Below are positions 39,196-47,648 of a stretch of 50,020 nucleotides of DNA, one piece after another; the first letter of the stretch is position 1, and each line of letters opens with the position of its first letter. The stretch comes from Alphaproteobacteria bacterium (GTDB lineage: Bacteria; Pseudomonadota; Alphaproteobacteria; UBA11073). The DNA is taken from positions 21,448 to 71,467 of the forward strand of contig JABDAM010000005.1 of the NCBI GenBank assembly GCA_013289145.1, given 5' to 3'. Made by a program: the position numbers and the translations under genes. A model generated the notes under the pieces. That model ran no database searches and was not told the origin of the DNA. It saw only the letters and a list, made by a program, of their open reading frames with translations.

Positions 39196-42100
39196 GTTTC
39201 TTGTTCCTTTGGCGCCTCGTCACGCGGCGCCCCTCGCTTGGCGCTTGCGCCGAGCGCAAACTTCGGACGCTGTTTAAATTTCTCCATCGCCAAATAAATC
39301 ACCGGCGTAGTGTAAAGCGTTAACAACTGGCTCACCAACAACCCGCCCACAATCGAAATCCCCAATGGCCGCCGCAATTCCGAACCCATACCCTGGTCAA
39401 ACGCCAACGGAATAGCGCCCAGCAGCGCCGCCATTGTCGTCATCATAATCGGCCGGAAACGCAACAGGCACGCCTTAAAAATAGAATCGTGCGGCGACAG
39501 ATTTTCTTCGCGCTCGGCCACCAACGCAAAATCGATCATCATAATCGCATTTTTCTTTACAATCCCCATCAGCAATACGATGCCGATAATGGCGACGAGC
39601 GACAAATCCTGCCCTGTCAGCATCAGCGCCAGCAACGCACCCACACCCGCCGACGGCAGCGTGGATAAAATCGTCACGGGATGAATGGTGCTCTCATACA
39701 AAACGCCGAGGACGATATAAATCACCACCACCGCAGCCAAAATCAACAGCGGCTCACTCGCCAACGACGTCTGAAATTCCGCCGCGTCGCCGGAATAGAT
39801 GCCGATGATGGTATCCGGCATACCGAGTTCTTTTTCCGCGCGGTCAATTTCCTTCACTGCCGTACCGAGCGACGCGCCATGCGCCAGATTAAAACTGAGT
39901 GTCACCGCCGGGAATGCGCCCTGGTGGCTGACGGACAGCGGCGCGGCAATCGTCGCGACTTTCGCAAAGGCGCCAACCGGCACCATTCCACCATTCGACG
40001 CATGCACATATAAACTCTGCAACGCTTTCGGATCCTGCTGATATTCCGGCGTCACTTCCAAAATCACGTGATACTGGTTGGACTGCGCATAGATCGTTGA
40101 AATCTGTCGCTGGCCGAACGCGTCATACAACGTGTCGTCAATCGCCTGCGGCAAGACGCCCAAACGCGCGGCCTGGTCGCGGTCGATTTCGATATCCGCT
40201 TTCAACCCGCCGTTTTCCGCATCCGTTGCAACGTCGGTAAAAATGTTGACGCTCTGCAACTTCGCCACCAGTTTATTTGTCCAATCCGCCAGCTCCGCTG
40301 GGTCCAGATCGGCCAAAGTATATTGATACTGCGTCCGGCTCATGCGCGCGCCGATTTGGATGTCTTGCGCCGCCTGCATATGCACCGTCACGCCCGCGAC
40401 GTTTTGCAGCTGCCGGTTCAAATCGTTGATAATGTCTTCCGCGCTGCGGTGACGTTTGGCATTGGCCTTCAGCATAATCGTAATATGCCCGCTGTTCGGC
40501 GTCGCGTTCACTGTGCCGACACCCAGGAACGACGCGACCGCCGTCACATCCGGATCTTTTTGTATCACGCCCGCAACCTGTTCCTGTAATCGCGACATCT
40601 CCGTAAACGAAACCGTCTCCGGCGCATCGGTCGTTGCGATAATCTGTCCCGTATCCTCCAGCGGCAAAAAGCCCTTGGGCACAATAATATAAAGCCCGAT
40701 TGTCGCGACCAGGGTAATCACAACAACGATCAGCGTCAGCGCCTGATGCTCCAGCACCCATTCCAAACTGTGCTGATATTGCCGCGTCAGCCAGCCGAAA
40801 AAACCTTTGTCTTCTTCCTTTTCATGATCTTTCAGCGCATCCGCCTTCAAAATATGCCCGCACATCATCGGCGTGAGCGTCAATGAAATGACAGCCGAAG
40901 CCAGCACCGCAATCGTCAGCGTCAGCGCGAATTCACTAAATAACCGCCCAACAATCCCCGTCATAAATAACAGCGGAATAAACACCGCGATCAACGATAC
41001 CGTCAGCGACACAATCGTAAATCCGATTTCTTTCGCGCCTTTGAATGCGGCTTCCAGCGGCTTCATGCCGCCTTCGATATGACGCACGATATTTTCAATC
41101 ATCACAATCGCGTCGTCCACCACAAACCCCGATGCAATCGTCAAAGCCATCAACGACAGGTTATCCAAACTAAACCCGCACAGCGACATTACGCCCAACG
41201 TCGCAATCAGCGATAGCGGCAATGCCACCCCCGGAATAATCGTCGCGCGGAACGACCGCAGGAAAAAATAAATCACGATCACAACCAATAAAACGGTGAT
41301 CATCAACGTAAATTGCACATCCGCCACGCTCGCGCGCACCGTCTGCGTCCGGTCGGACAGGACGGCGAGTTTTATCCCCGCCGGGATCGCCGTTTTCAAC
41401 TGCGGCAGCGCGGCCTTTACCGCGTCCGCCGTCTTCACCACATTCGCGCCGGGCTGACGCTGGACATCCACAATCACCGCTGGATGGCCGCCGACCCAAC
41501 CGCCGACACGCACGTCTTCGACGCCTTGCACCACATTGCCGACATCGCGCACGCGCACCGCCGTGCCATTATGAATGCCGATAATCAGCGAGGCATAACT
41601 ATCCGCATCCGCGATCTGATCGTTCACGCCAACCGTAATTGATTGCAGCGCACCATTAAAACTACCCTTGGGCAAATTCACATTCGCCTTGCCCAGCGCC
41701 GTGCGCACATCTTCCAACCCCATGCCGTAAGCCGACAGGCGTGACGGATCGATTTGAATCCGCACCGCCGGACGCTGGCCGCCTTCGTTCAACACGCGCC
41801 CCACGCCCGTGATTTGCGACAGTTTTTGCGCCAGCAGCGTATCCGCCACATCATTCACCTGCGTCATCGGCAGCGTATCCGACGTCAGCGCCAATTCCAA
41901 AATCGGCGGATCCGCCGGATTAACCTTGGAATAGGCGGGTGGGTAGGGCAGGTTTTGCGGCAGCACGCCTTTCGCCGCGTCGATGGCGGCCTGAACGTCT
42001 TCCGCCGCCGTGTCCAGATTTTCGTTCAAATCGAATTGCAGCGTAATCGCGCTGAGGCCTTCGGATGATGTCGACAACATCGATGTCAAACCGGGGATCA

Positions 42101-42317
42101 AACCCAACTGGCGCTCCAGCGGCGCGGTGACCAAACTCGCAATCGTCTCCGAACTCGCGCCGGGTAATTGTGTGGTTACCTGGATCGTCGGAAAATCCAC
42201 CTGCGGCAGCGCCGATACCGGCAGCAAATGATACCCAAAGGCTCCGCCCAGCAGCACCGCCAGCGCCAGCAGCCAAGTCGCAATCGGCCGCGCAATAAAT
42301 GGCGCGGAGATGTTCAT
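39192..42317 (-). CDS. RND multidrug permease, MdtB/MuxB-like
   Basis: This 1041-residue RND permease is closely similar to the next gene throughout, and probably arose with it by duplication. It begins MNISAPFIARPIATWLLALA and continues LPQVDFPTIQVTTQLPGAS. Helix 4 has IASGFVVDDAIVMIENIV with the proton-relay Asp pair, and helix 10 has GIVLLMGIVKKNAIMMIDFAL. By family knowledge it would pair with the MdtC-like subunit and the adaptor upstream. It overlaps the adaptor and the second permease by 4 bases each, so expression is tightly coupled. The C-terminal tail is charged (KRGAPRDEAPKEQET). Confidence 0.9.
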   Translation of the reverse strand: MNISAPFIARPIATWLLALAVLLGGAFGYHLLPVSALPQVDFPTIQVTTQLPGASSETIASLVTAPLERQLGLIPGLTSMLSTSSEGLSAITLQFDLNENLDTAAEDVQAAIDAAKGVLPQNLPYPPAYSKVNPADPPILELALTSDTLPMTQVNDVADTLLAQKLSQITGVGRVLNEGGQRPAVRIQIDPSRLSAYGMGLEDVRTALGKANVNLPKGSFNGALQSITVGVNDQIADADSYASLIIGIHNGTAVRVRDVGNVVQGVEDVRVGGWVGGHPAVIVDVQRQPGANVVKTADAVKAALPQLKTAIPAGIKLAVLSDRTQTVRASVADVQFTLMITVLLVVIVIYFFLRSFRATIIPGVALPLSLIATLGVMSLCGFSLDNLSLMALTIASGFVVDDAIVMIENIVRHIEGGMKPLEAAFKGAKEIGFTIVSLTVSLIAVFIPLLFMTGIVGRLFSEFALTLTIAVLASAVISLTLTPMMCGHILKADALKDHEKEEDKGFFGWLTRQYQHSLEWVLEHQALTLIVVVITLVATIGLYIIVPKGFLPLEDTGQIIATTDAPETVSFTEMSRLQEQVAGVIQKDPDVTAVASFLGVGTVNATPNSGHITIMLKANAKRHRSAEDIINDLNRQLQNVAGVTVHMQAAQDIQIGARMSRTQYQYTLADLDPAELADWTNKLVAKLQSVNIFTDVATDAENGGLKADIEIDRDQAARLGVLPQAIDDTLYDAFGQRQISTIYAQSNQYHVILEVTPEYQQDPKALQSLYVHASNGGMVPVGAFAKVATIAAPLSVSHQGAFPAVTLSFNLAHGASLGTAVKEIDRAEKELGMPDTIIGIYSGDAAEFQTSLASEPLLILAAVVVIYIVLGVLYESTIHPVTILSTLPSAGVGALLALMLTGQDLSLVAIIGIVLLMGIVKKNAIMMIDFALVAEREENLSPHDSIFKACLLRFRPIMMTTMAALLGAIPLAFDQGMGSELRRPLGISIVGGLLVSQLLTLYTTPVIYLAMEKFKQRPKFALGASAKRGAPRDEAPKEQET

Positions 42318-43636
42318 TGCGCGGAACCTTTATCATCATGTTTATGATGATGCTTCTCACCATCATCTTTTTTATCACTGGATTGATCACCATCTTTTTG
42401 ATCCGGCTTTTGCTCCCCCGGCAACGTCACCTTGCTACCATCCTGTAATTTAATCATCCCATCCGTCACAACCTGTTCATTATCCTGCAAACCATCGCTA
42501 ATCACGGATAAATTATCTTGCGCCATCGCGACCGTCACGGGGCGGATTTTCACCGTGTGATCCGGCTGCAGGACGAAAACATAGGTGCCCTGCGGTCCGC
42601 GCTGCACCGCCACAGACGGCACGACCAATACATTCTGCTGCGTCTTCACCAGCAAACGCATATTGGAAAACCCGCCGGGCCACAGCATATGATCTTTGTT
42701 CGGAAACGTCGCCTTGAGTTTAATCGTCCCCGTCGTCTGATCGATCTGGTTATCTACCAACTCCAGCATGCCGTTATCCACCACCGTCTTGCCGTCCTGC
42801 CCCATCGCCAGCACGGCCAGTTTCTGGCTGCCAGACGCATTCATCTGCGCCATAATCTCCTGCAAATCCTGTTGCGGCAAACTAAAGATCGACGAAATCG
42901 GCTGCAATTGCGTCAGCACGACAATCCCATTCGCATCGCCGGGCTGAATTAAATTGCCAGCGTCCACCTGGCGGATGCCCGTGCGCCCGTCGATCGGCGC
43001 GGTGATATGCGTATAACTCAGTTGCGCTTTGGCGTTTTCAATCGCTGCTTCGTCGGCTTGCACGGTGGCTTCTAATTGCGCGACGGTCGCGCGCTGGGTA
43101 TCCAAGATTTGTTGCGCGATATCGGAACCTAAATTGGTGTAACGCGTCAAATCGCGGCGCGCGTTATCCAAATTCGCCGTATCTTTGTTGCGCGCCGCCA
43201 CCGCGCTGTCATATTGCGCCTGATAAGGGCGCGGATCGACGATCGCGAGCAAATCGCCCGCATGCACATCTTGTCCCTCATTAAACAAAATCTTGTCGAG
43301 ATGGCCCGTCACCTGCGTATGAACGGTAACGGTGTTGTAAGCCTGTATGGTTCCCAAGCCGTCCAGATAAACCGGCATGTCCTGGCGCACCGCCGCGGCG
43401 GTTTGAATGACGGCGGGCGGTTGTTTGCGGTTTTTATCTTGTTCTTTCGGCCAGAAATACCAGCCCGCCACGCCCGCCAGAATTAAAATCAAAATAAAAA
43501 TCACCGGCGTGCGCCCAGAATTTTTTAAGGTTGAACGCCGATGCGTTTTATATCCTCGCGCTTGCGGATAGGCATCCGGATATTGATCCGTCATGTCATA
43601 GTGATTTGGATCTTGCGGTTCTTGATCGTCGGCCAT
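42314..43636 (-). CDS. RND adaptor, MdtA-like, with histidine-rich tail
   Basis: This 440-residue periplasmic adaptor has a cytoplasmic, acidic and Tyr-rich N-terminus of about 40 residues, then a membrane helix (about 44-62, TPVIFILILILAGVAGWYFW). The barrel-sandwich half VHTQVTGHLDKILFNEGQDV and the hairpin follow, with the second half ITAPIDGRTGIRQVDAGNLI. The C-terminus is an unusual tail rich in Lys, Asp and His (KKDDGEKHHHKHDDKG), which could bind divalent metal. The ATG at 43636 shares one base with the MarR stop (TAATG) and follows GGAAG; a longer frame to 43684 is unlikely. It is the first structural gene of the mdtABC-like operon. Confidence 0.88.
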   Translation of the reverse strand: MADDQEPQDPNHYDMTDQYPDAYPQARGYKTHRRSTLKNSGRTPVIFILILILAGVAGWYFWPKEQDKNRKQPPAVIQTAAAVRQDMPVYLDGLGTIQAYNTVTVHTQVTGHLDKILFNEGQDVHAGDLLAIVDPRPYQAQYDSAVAARNKDTANLDNARRDLTRYTNLGSDIAQQILDTQRATVAQLEATVQADEAAIENAKAQLSYTHITAPIDGRTGIRQVDAGNLIQPGDANGIVVLTQLQPISSIFSLPQQDLQEIMAQMNASGSQKLAVLAMGQDGKTVVDNGMLELVDNQIDQTTGTIKLKATFPNKDHMLWPGGFSNMRLLVKTQQNVLVVPSVAVQRGPQGTYVFVLQPDHTVKIRPVTVAMAQDNLSVISDGLQDNEQVVTDGMIKLQDGSKVTLPGEQKPDQKDGDQSSDKKDDGEKHHHKHDDKGSAQ

Positions 43637-44079
43637 TAGCGTTCTTCCTGTGCCAGGTTGTCTTTTACCTTCTCCAGCATCCATCGCAACTTTTGCAAAT
43701 CCTGTGAAGGGATGCCGTTAAAAGCCTTTTTACGCACGTCGCGCGCGACCTCGCGCATTTTGTCGGTATGCGGCCGCGCTTTGGGCGTCAGATACAATAA
43801 CCACATGCGCCGGTCGGTGGGGTGGGCGCGTCGCTCCACCCAGCTTTTTTCCACCAGGCGGTCAATAATGCGCGTCAGGGTAATCGGGCGGATATCCATC
43901 AGGGCCGCGAGTTCAGTCTGCGACAGACCTTCTTGATTCCTTATACGCGCAAGCGCCACGTATTGCGCGCGCGTCGCGTCGGTTCTTTTGCCGCGCCGGT
44001 CGAACTCGCGGCGCAGCAGGCGCGCGACGTCGTGGATTAAAAATCCCATCTGGCGGGTTTCGTCGGGTTCGTCAGTCAT
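43636..44079 (-). CDS. MarR-family transcriptional regulator
   Basis: This is a 147-residue winged-helix regulator. The central domain has TRAQYVALARIRNQEGLSQ, then ELAALMDIRPITLTRIIDRLV (helix-turn-helix) and the wing RRAHPTDRRMWLLYLTPKA, matching MarR proteins closely. N- and C-terminal helices would form the dimer interface. It is the first gene of an efflux operon and its own promoter contains a perfect palindrome (44101-44114), so it probably represses itself and the pump until an effector binds. The operon runs MarR, adaptor, two permeases, outer-membrane channel. Confidence 0.9.
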   Translation of the reverse strand: MTDEPDETRQMGFLIHDVARLLRREFDRRGKRTDATRAQYVALARIRNQEGLSQTELAALMDIRPITLTRIIDRLVEKSWVERRAHPTDRRMWLLYLTPKARPHTDKMREVARDVRKKAFNGIPSQDLQKLRWMLEKVKDNLAQEER

Positions 44080-44097
44080 GTTATTATCAGCTTAGGT

Positions 44098-44125
44098 ATT
44101 ATAAGCTAGCTTATCATATTGGCAA
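44098..44125 (-). promoter_or_regulatory. MarR operon promoter with embedded operator
   Basis: On the minus strand TTGCCA (44125-44120), a 16-base spacer and a perfect TATAAT (44103-44098) form a good sigma-70-type promoter 18 bases before the marR ATG. The perfect palindrome ATAAGCTAGCTTAT (44101-44114) covers half the spacer and half the -10 box. A partial half-site (CAGCTTA, about 44088-44094) lies near the expected start of transcription. A bound MarR dimer would block polymerase directly. Confidence 0.75.
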
Positions 44126-44163
44126 TGCTGTGCGAAATGAATTCGTTGTAATTTATCATTTCT

Positions 44164-44784
44164 TTATTTTTGCCAGGCCAGATGGCCCAAACACTCCGCA
44201 CCGCTGAAATCCAAAATGGTTTGGATATTGTCTGGGTTTTCCAGGCCGGAAAAGATAATACCGGCCAGCGGTAGGTTACGCGCGCGGACCGCTTCAATAG
44301 ATAATAAGGTGTGATTAATTGTCCCTAAACCCGTCCGTGCGACCAAAATCAGCGGGGCGGGCGCGACGGTCTGCATTTGCGCCATGAAATCAACGAATAA
44401 TAACTGACGCGTCAAAGGCACCAGCAGACCGCCAGGTGTTTCGATCAAAAGCGGAGTAGGATCGGCGACAACATATTTTTGATAATCCGCCAAGATTTTT
44501 TCCGGTTCAATAACGATGCCATCCAGCTCCGCCGCGCGGTGGGGTGAAAGTGGCTCAGTCAGGTAATAGGTTTCCGGCAAAAAATGCGCATCGCCCAAAC
44601 CCGTCACGGCGCGCATGGTTTGCGTATCCGTCCGGCCCGTGGCCGGATCCAGGCCTGATTGCACGGGTTTCCAATAACGTCCCTGGCTGGCCCGCAATAA
44701 CGCCGCCGCCACGGTGGTTTTTCCCACATCCGTATCGGTTCCGGTGACAATATAGGCAGAAGAGGGGGGTAAGTGGCGGATCAT
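44164..44784 (-). CDS. bioD: Dethiobiotin synthetase
   Basis: This ATP-dependent enzyme forms the ureido ring of biotin from 7,8-diaminopelargonate and CO2. The P-loop GTDTDVGKT is at about residues 15-23, Lys and Pro in YWKPVQSG follow, then the metal and substrate segments ETPGGLLVPL and VARTGLGTINHTLL. A shorter start at 44784 gives about 206 residues, near the family's 220. The frame is open to 44880 but that part is made of a 10-base tandem repeat. No other biotin genes are adjacent, so the pathway must be completed elsewhere. It lies just upstream of the MarR promoter on the same strand. Confidence 0.85.
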   Translation of the reverse strand: MIRHLPPSSAYIVTGTDTDVGKTTVAAALLRASQGRYWKPVQSGLDPATGRTDTQTMRAVTGLGDAHFLPETYYLTEPLSPHRAAELDGIVIEPEKILADYQKYVVADPTPLLIETPGGLLVPLTRQLLFVDFMAQMQTVAPAPLILVARTGLGTINHTLLSIEAVRARNLPLAGIIFSGLENPDNIQTILDFSGAECLGHLAWQK

Positions 44785-44840
44785 CCCGGTCACCATAAAG
44801 CATTGCGCGCGGCGCAAAACAGGATAATTTTCCTGCATCG

Positions 44841-44880
44841 TCCCGGACAGTCCCTGAAAATCCCTGAATATCCCTGACAT
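44841..44880. repeat. Four phased 10-bp direct repeats upstream of bioD
   Basis: Four consecutive 10-base units read tcccggacag, tccctgaaaa, tccctgaata, tccctgacat. The constant core is tccc-g-a. The period equals about one helical turn, so a protein binding several units would sit on one face. The array lies 57 bases before the preferred bioD start and within the longer possible frame. Confidence 0.6.
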
Positions 44881-44963
44881 GAATGTAATAAAATCAATGA
44901 GTTAAGCGAAATTGGTTGTCGCAAGCCGCCGCCCGGAAAATTTCATAAACAGGAAAATAATCC

Positions 44964-44992
44964 TTGACAACAAAAACAAACACAGATATAGT
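44964..44992 (+). promoter_or_regulatory. Near-consensus sigma-70 promoter facing into an opposing gene
   Basis: TTGACA (44964-44969), a 17-base spacer and TATAGT (44987-44992) make a nearly ideal plus-strand promoter. Transcription would start near 44998 and run antisense through the minus-strand gene at 45001-45597. A perfect hairpin agacaa-tgc-ttgtct (45006-45020) follows at once. No plus-strand gene is seen for over 800 bases. Confidence 0.5.
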
Positions 44993-45000
44993 ATATAGAA

Positions 45001-45597
45001 CTAAGCAGACAATGCTTGTCTAATCGGCGCGTGGAGCATCAGATTTTGATTGCCGCCGCCAATTCGCCAAATGTCCCGCGCGAAAATTTGCGACAATAAT
45101 TTCTCTGCATAAGGTTTGCTGAAATCGCTGAGCGGGACATATTGCATCACCTCAAGTTCTTCAAGCGATTTTGTAGTTTTATTACGCAGCGCATTTTCAA
45201 TGTTTTTTTCATACTCTATGCGCGTTATAATATTCAGTCTTTGCGGATAGGGGATTGAATCCGTGCGATGAACGTAAATGACATCCGATTCAGGCGAAAT
45301 TCTGGCATTGGTAAAAATTTTCCACAGAATAATTTCCTGAAATCTTAGTTGTGACGGTGTTGTTTTTGCCTCACCGGATTGCGGAGCCCCGCTTGTTTGC
45401 GTTTCGCCGTTATGGCTGGAGGAAAGGTAACCATTCCGGGTCGCTTCGATCAGCGATTGCTTCACGGCTGTTGCAAAATCCACTAAATTAACGAATTCAC
45501 CGTCATTGCGCGCTTCTGCGGCCTTGGGTTCCGGTACGGTTTTTTCGTCGGGTTCCAATATGGCGAGGCCGCCTTTTATTCTGTCTAGAACTGCCAT
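45001..45597 (-). CDS. Conserved-looking protein of unknown function
   Basis: This is a 198-residue protein that I do not recognise. The first 85 residues are low in order (Glu/Ala/Ser/Thr/Gly-rich, EPKAAEARNDGE and SHNGETQTSGAPQSGEAKTT). The second half looks globular, with LRFQEIILWKIFTNARI, YVHRTDSIPYPQRLNIITR and LEVMQYVPLSDFSKPYAEKL. It has no signal peptide, membrane helix or cysteine-rich motif. Codon use resembles neighbouring genes, so it is probably real. Its 3' end is met by a strong opposing promoter. Its upstream side faces the rpmI promoter region, divergently. Confidence 0.6.
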   Translation of the reverse strand: MAVLDRIKGGLAILEPDEKTVPEPKAAEARNDGEFVNLVDFATAVKQSLIEATRNGYLSSSHNGETQTSGAPQSGEAKTTPSQLRFQEIILWKIFTNARISPESDVIYVHRTDSIPYPQRLNIITRIEYEKNIENALRNKTTKSLEELEVMQYVPLSDFSKPYAEKLLSQIFARDIWRIGGGNQNLMLHAPIRQALSA

Positions 45598-45776
45598 AAA
45601 GCTTGTTATTCCCAGTTTTATTCAATTTTCTAGGCTCCAGTAGACCATTTTTCATTGATAAATCAAGATTTTAATTTTTTCTTATAATCCAGTCTGCAAG
45701 AATGTTTCTCCCGATGCGGCCAAATATAATAAAATCAGATATTTTGACCCTAGGCGCAAAAAGTTTAAGTTTTCCC

Positions 45777-45806
45777 TTGCATTCCGCCCTGCGGGTCCGC
45801 TATAAA
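45777..45806 (+). promoter_or_regulatory. Candidate promoter of rpmI-rplT
   Basis: TTGCAT (45777-45782), an 18-base spacer and TATAAA (45801-45806) lie 74 bases before the rpmI start. The position and the lack of infC upstream make this the likely promoter of the ribosomal-protein pair. The leader between holds a short imperfect stem, not clearly a leader-binding site. Confidence 0.5.
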
Positions 45807-45879
45807 CCGCCTTCCTTGGTGGCAGGGCAGGGCATGCCTATCCACCTCAGACAACTTTCACGTGCAAACGGAGACTGAA

Positions 45880-46089
45880 ATGCCCAAGATGAAGACCAAA
45901 TCGGGCGCGAAAAAGCGCTTTAAACTGACAGCGACCGGCAAGGTGGTGTTTAAACAAGCCCACGCCCGCCACCGCCTGATCAGCAAGCCCAAACAAATGA
46001 AACGCAAAGCCCGCGGCACCGCCGTGATCAATGAAAGCGATGCAAAAATCATCAAGGGCTGGATGCCTTACAGCGGAAAGGGCGCATAA
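45880..46089 (+). CDS. rpmI: Ribosomal protein L35
   Basis: This 69-residue basic protein of the large ribosomal subunit starts [14 protein letters not shown] and has [17 protein letters not shown], both typical of L35. The ATG at 45880 follows GGAG with 7-base spacing; an earlier in-frame ATG at 45862 lacks such a signal. rplT follows after 3 bases. infC, which precedes rpmI in many bacteria, is not here. Confidence 0.95.
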   Translation: MPKMKTKSGAKKRFKLTATGKVVFKQAHARHRLISKPKQMKRKARGTAVINESDAKIIKGWMPYSGKGA

Positions 46090-46092
46090 ACC

Positions 46093-46440
46093 ATGACACG
46101 TTCATTGCCCAAAGTCGCCGGCGCGCGCAAAAAGAATAAACTGCTGAAAGCGGCAAAGGGCTATTACGGCCGCCGCAAAAACACCATCCGCACCGGCCGC
46201 CAGGCGGTGGAAAAAGCGGGCCAGTACGCCTACCGCGACCGCCGCAACAAAAAACGCGATTTCCGCGGTCTGTGGATTCAGCGCATCAACGCGGGCGTCC
46301 GCCAGCACGGCCTGACCTATTCCAAATTCATGGGCCTGCTGATCAAAGCTGGCATCACACTGGACCGCAAGGTCCTGTCCGACATGGCCATCCATGATGC
46401 GGCGGCGTTTGAAGCCCTGGTAAAACAGGTGGCGGCGTAA
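46093..46440 (+). CDS. rplT: Ribosomal protein L20
   Basis: This is a 115-residue protein that binds 23S rRNA early in large-subunit assembly. The N-terminal basic extension ([20 protein letters not shown]) and the globular part ([19 protein letters not shown], then [13 protein letters not shown]) match L20 end to end. It is 3 bases after rpmI and followed by a likely terminator. In some bacteria L20 represses its own operon; nothing in the leader proves that here. Confidence 0.96.
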   Translation: MTRSLPKVAGARKKNKLLKAAKGYYGRRKNTIRTGRQAVEKAGQYAYRDRRNKKRDFRGLWIQRINAGVRQHGLTYSKFMGLLIKAGITLDRKVLSDMAIHDAAAFEALVKQVAA

Positions 46441-46460
46441 CCGCGATTGTCTTAACGAAG

Positions 46461-46496
46461 GCTGGGTCCAGTTGTATTTTCTGGATTCCAGCTTTT
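46461..46496 (+). terminator. Probable terminator after rplT, REP-like
   Basis: gctgg-g-tccag, a 9-base loop, then ctgga-tt-ccagc and a tttt run form a stem of ten pairs with an internal mismatch. It starts 20 bases after the rplT stop. The ctggattccagc sequence also resembles dispersed extragenic palindromes in related bacteria, so it may be a repeat recruited as terminator. Confidence 0.6.
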
Positions 46497-46526
46497 GGAT
46501 AATGCCATTCCAATAAAACCTGCCCG

Positions 46527-47564
46527 ATGAATCTCATTAAGCCACGCAAACTGAATCCGGGCGATACAATTGCTGTTGTGTCGCCGTCCTGGGGCGGGCC
46601 TGGCAAGTTTCCATATCGGTATAACGCCGGTAAACGGCAATTGATTGAAGAATTCAATGTGCGTGTGGTTGAAATGCCGCATGCGCTGAAATCGCCTGAA
46701 TGGGTTCATGCCAATCCAAAAGCGCGAGCGGAAGATTTAATGGCAGCTTTCGCAGATCCGTCTATCAATGGCATTATCGCCAGCATAGGCGGGGATGATT
46801 CAATCCGTTTATTGCCGTATTTGGATTTTGAAATCATCCGGAATAATCCGAAATGCTTTATGGGTTATTCAGATACAACCGTTCTGCATTTCGCCTGTTT
46901 AAAAGCCGGTTTAGGCAGCTTTTACGGGCCGTCCATTATGGCGGGATTTGGCGAAAATTGCGGTGTGCAGCCCTATACCAAAGCATCGGTTTTTAAAACA
47001 GTATTTTCCAATCAGATCATCGGTGAAATTGACGAAGCTGATGAATGGACGGTTGAGCATTTAGAATGGGAAGACCCATCAAATCAAACGCGCAAACGTA
47101 AAATGGAAAGCCCCTTGGGCCGTGCTTTTTTACAGGGCGCTGGCATCAAATGCGGCCCTTTAATCGGCGGCTGCGTCGATGTTTTTCCAATGCTATTGGG
47201 GACAGCATTATGGCCGGACAAACCAGCATTTAAGGGGGCAATCCTGTTCCTGGAAACGTCCGAAGACGCTCCTCCTGTTGATGATATTAAACGCATTTTG
47301 CGGAATCTGGGCGTGCAAGGTGTTTTGACCGACCTGAATGGCATTTTAATTGGCCGTCCAGGCGGAAACGTTGCAGACTTGCGTCAATATGACGCCGCTA
47401 TTCAAAGTGTTATAAAAGAAGAATTCGGCCTGACCGAAATTCCGATTATTGCGCAAATGGATTTCGGTCATACGGAACCGATGTTCACAATTCCCTATGG
47501 CGTCCAAATGGAAATTAATTGCGATACCCAAAAAATTACTATTTTAGAGGCTGCATGCGTCTAG
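46527..47564 (+). CDS. S66-family serine peptidase (LD-carboxypeptidase / MccF-like)
   Basis: This 345-residue cytoplasmic enzyme has the S66 triad: Ser115 in MGYSDTT, Glu243 in FLETSED and His315 in FGHTEP. The N-terminal PGDTIAVVSPS and GIIASIGGDDS loops fit the family. Members either trim murein tetrapeptides (LD-carboxypeptidase) or cleave microcin C-like aminoacyl-nucleotides (MccF). The length and the SIGGDDS...FMGYSDTTVLHFA pattern favour the MccF-like branch, which could give self-protection against toxic nucleotide-peptides. It has no signal peptide. It stands between rplT and pheS without other biosynthetic genes. Confidence 0.85.
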   Translation: MNLIKPRKLNPGDTIAVVSPSWGGPGKFPYRYNAGKRQLIEEFNVRVVEMPHALKSPEWVHANPKARAEDLMAAFADPSINGIIASIGGDDSIRLLPYLDFEIIRNNPKCFMGYSDTTVLHFACLKAGLGSFYGPSIMAGFGENCGVQPYTKASVFKTVFSNQIIGEIDEADEWTVEHLEWEDPSNQTRKRKMESPLGRAFLQGAGIKCGPLIGGCVDVFPMLLGTALWPDKPAFKGAILFLETSEDAPPVDDIKRILRNLGVQGVLTDLNGILIGRPGGNVADLRQYDAAIQSVIKEEFGLTEIPIIAQMDFGHTEPMFTIPYGVQMEINCDTQKITILEAACV

Positions 47565-47648
47565 AACGGACCGTTTTTGAATGCCGTGCTAAGGCTAGCT
47601 CTTATTAGAGTCTTGCAGACATTCCCCATGATCTGGCATACATAGCCG

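Noticed and set aside
39192-42317. Possible recent duplication of the two adjacent permeases as an artefact
   Set aside because: The two proteins differ throughout and match the known MdtB and MdtC branches, so they are an ancient paired duplication.
44785-44880. Upstream extension of BioD to 44880
   Set aside because: The extra residues come from a 10-base tandem repeat and are not part of the BioD fold; no ribosome-binding site precedes 44880.
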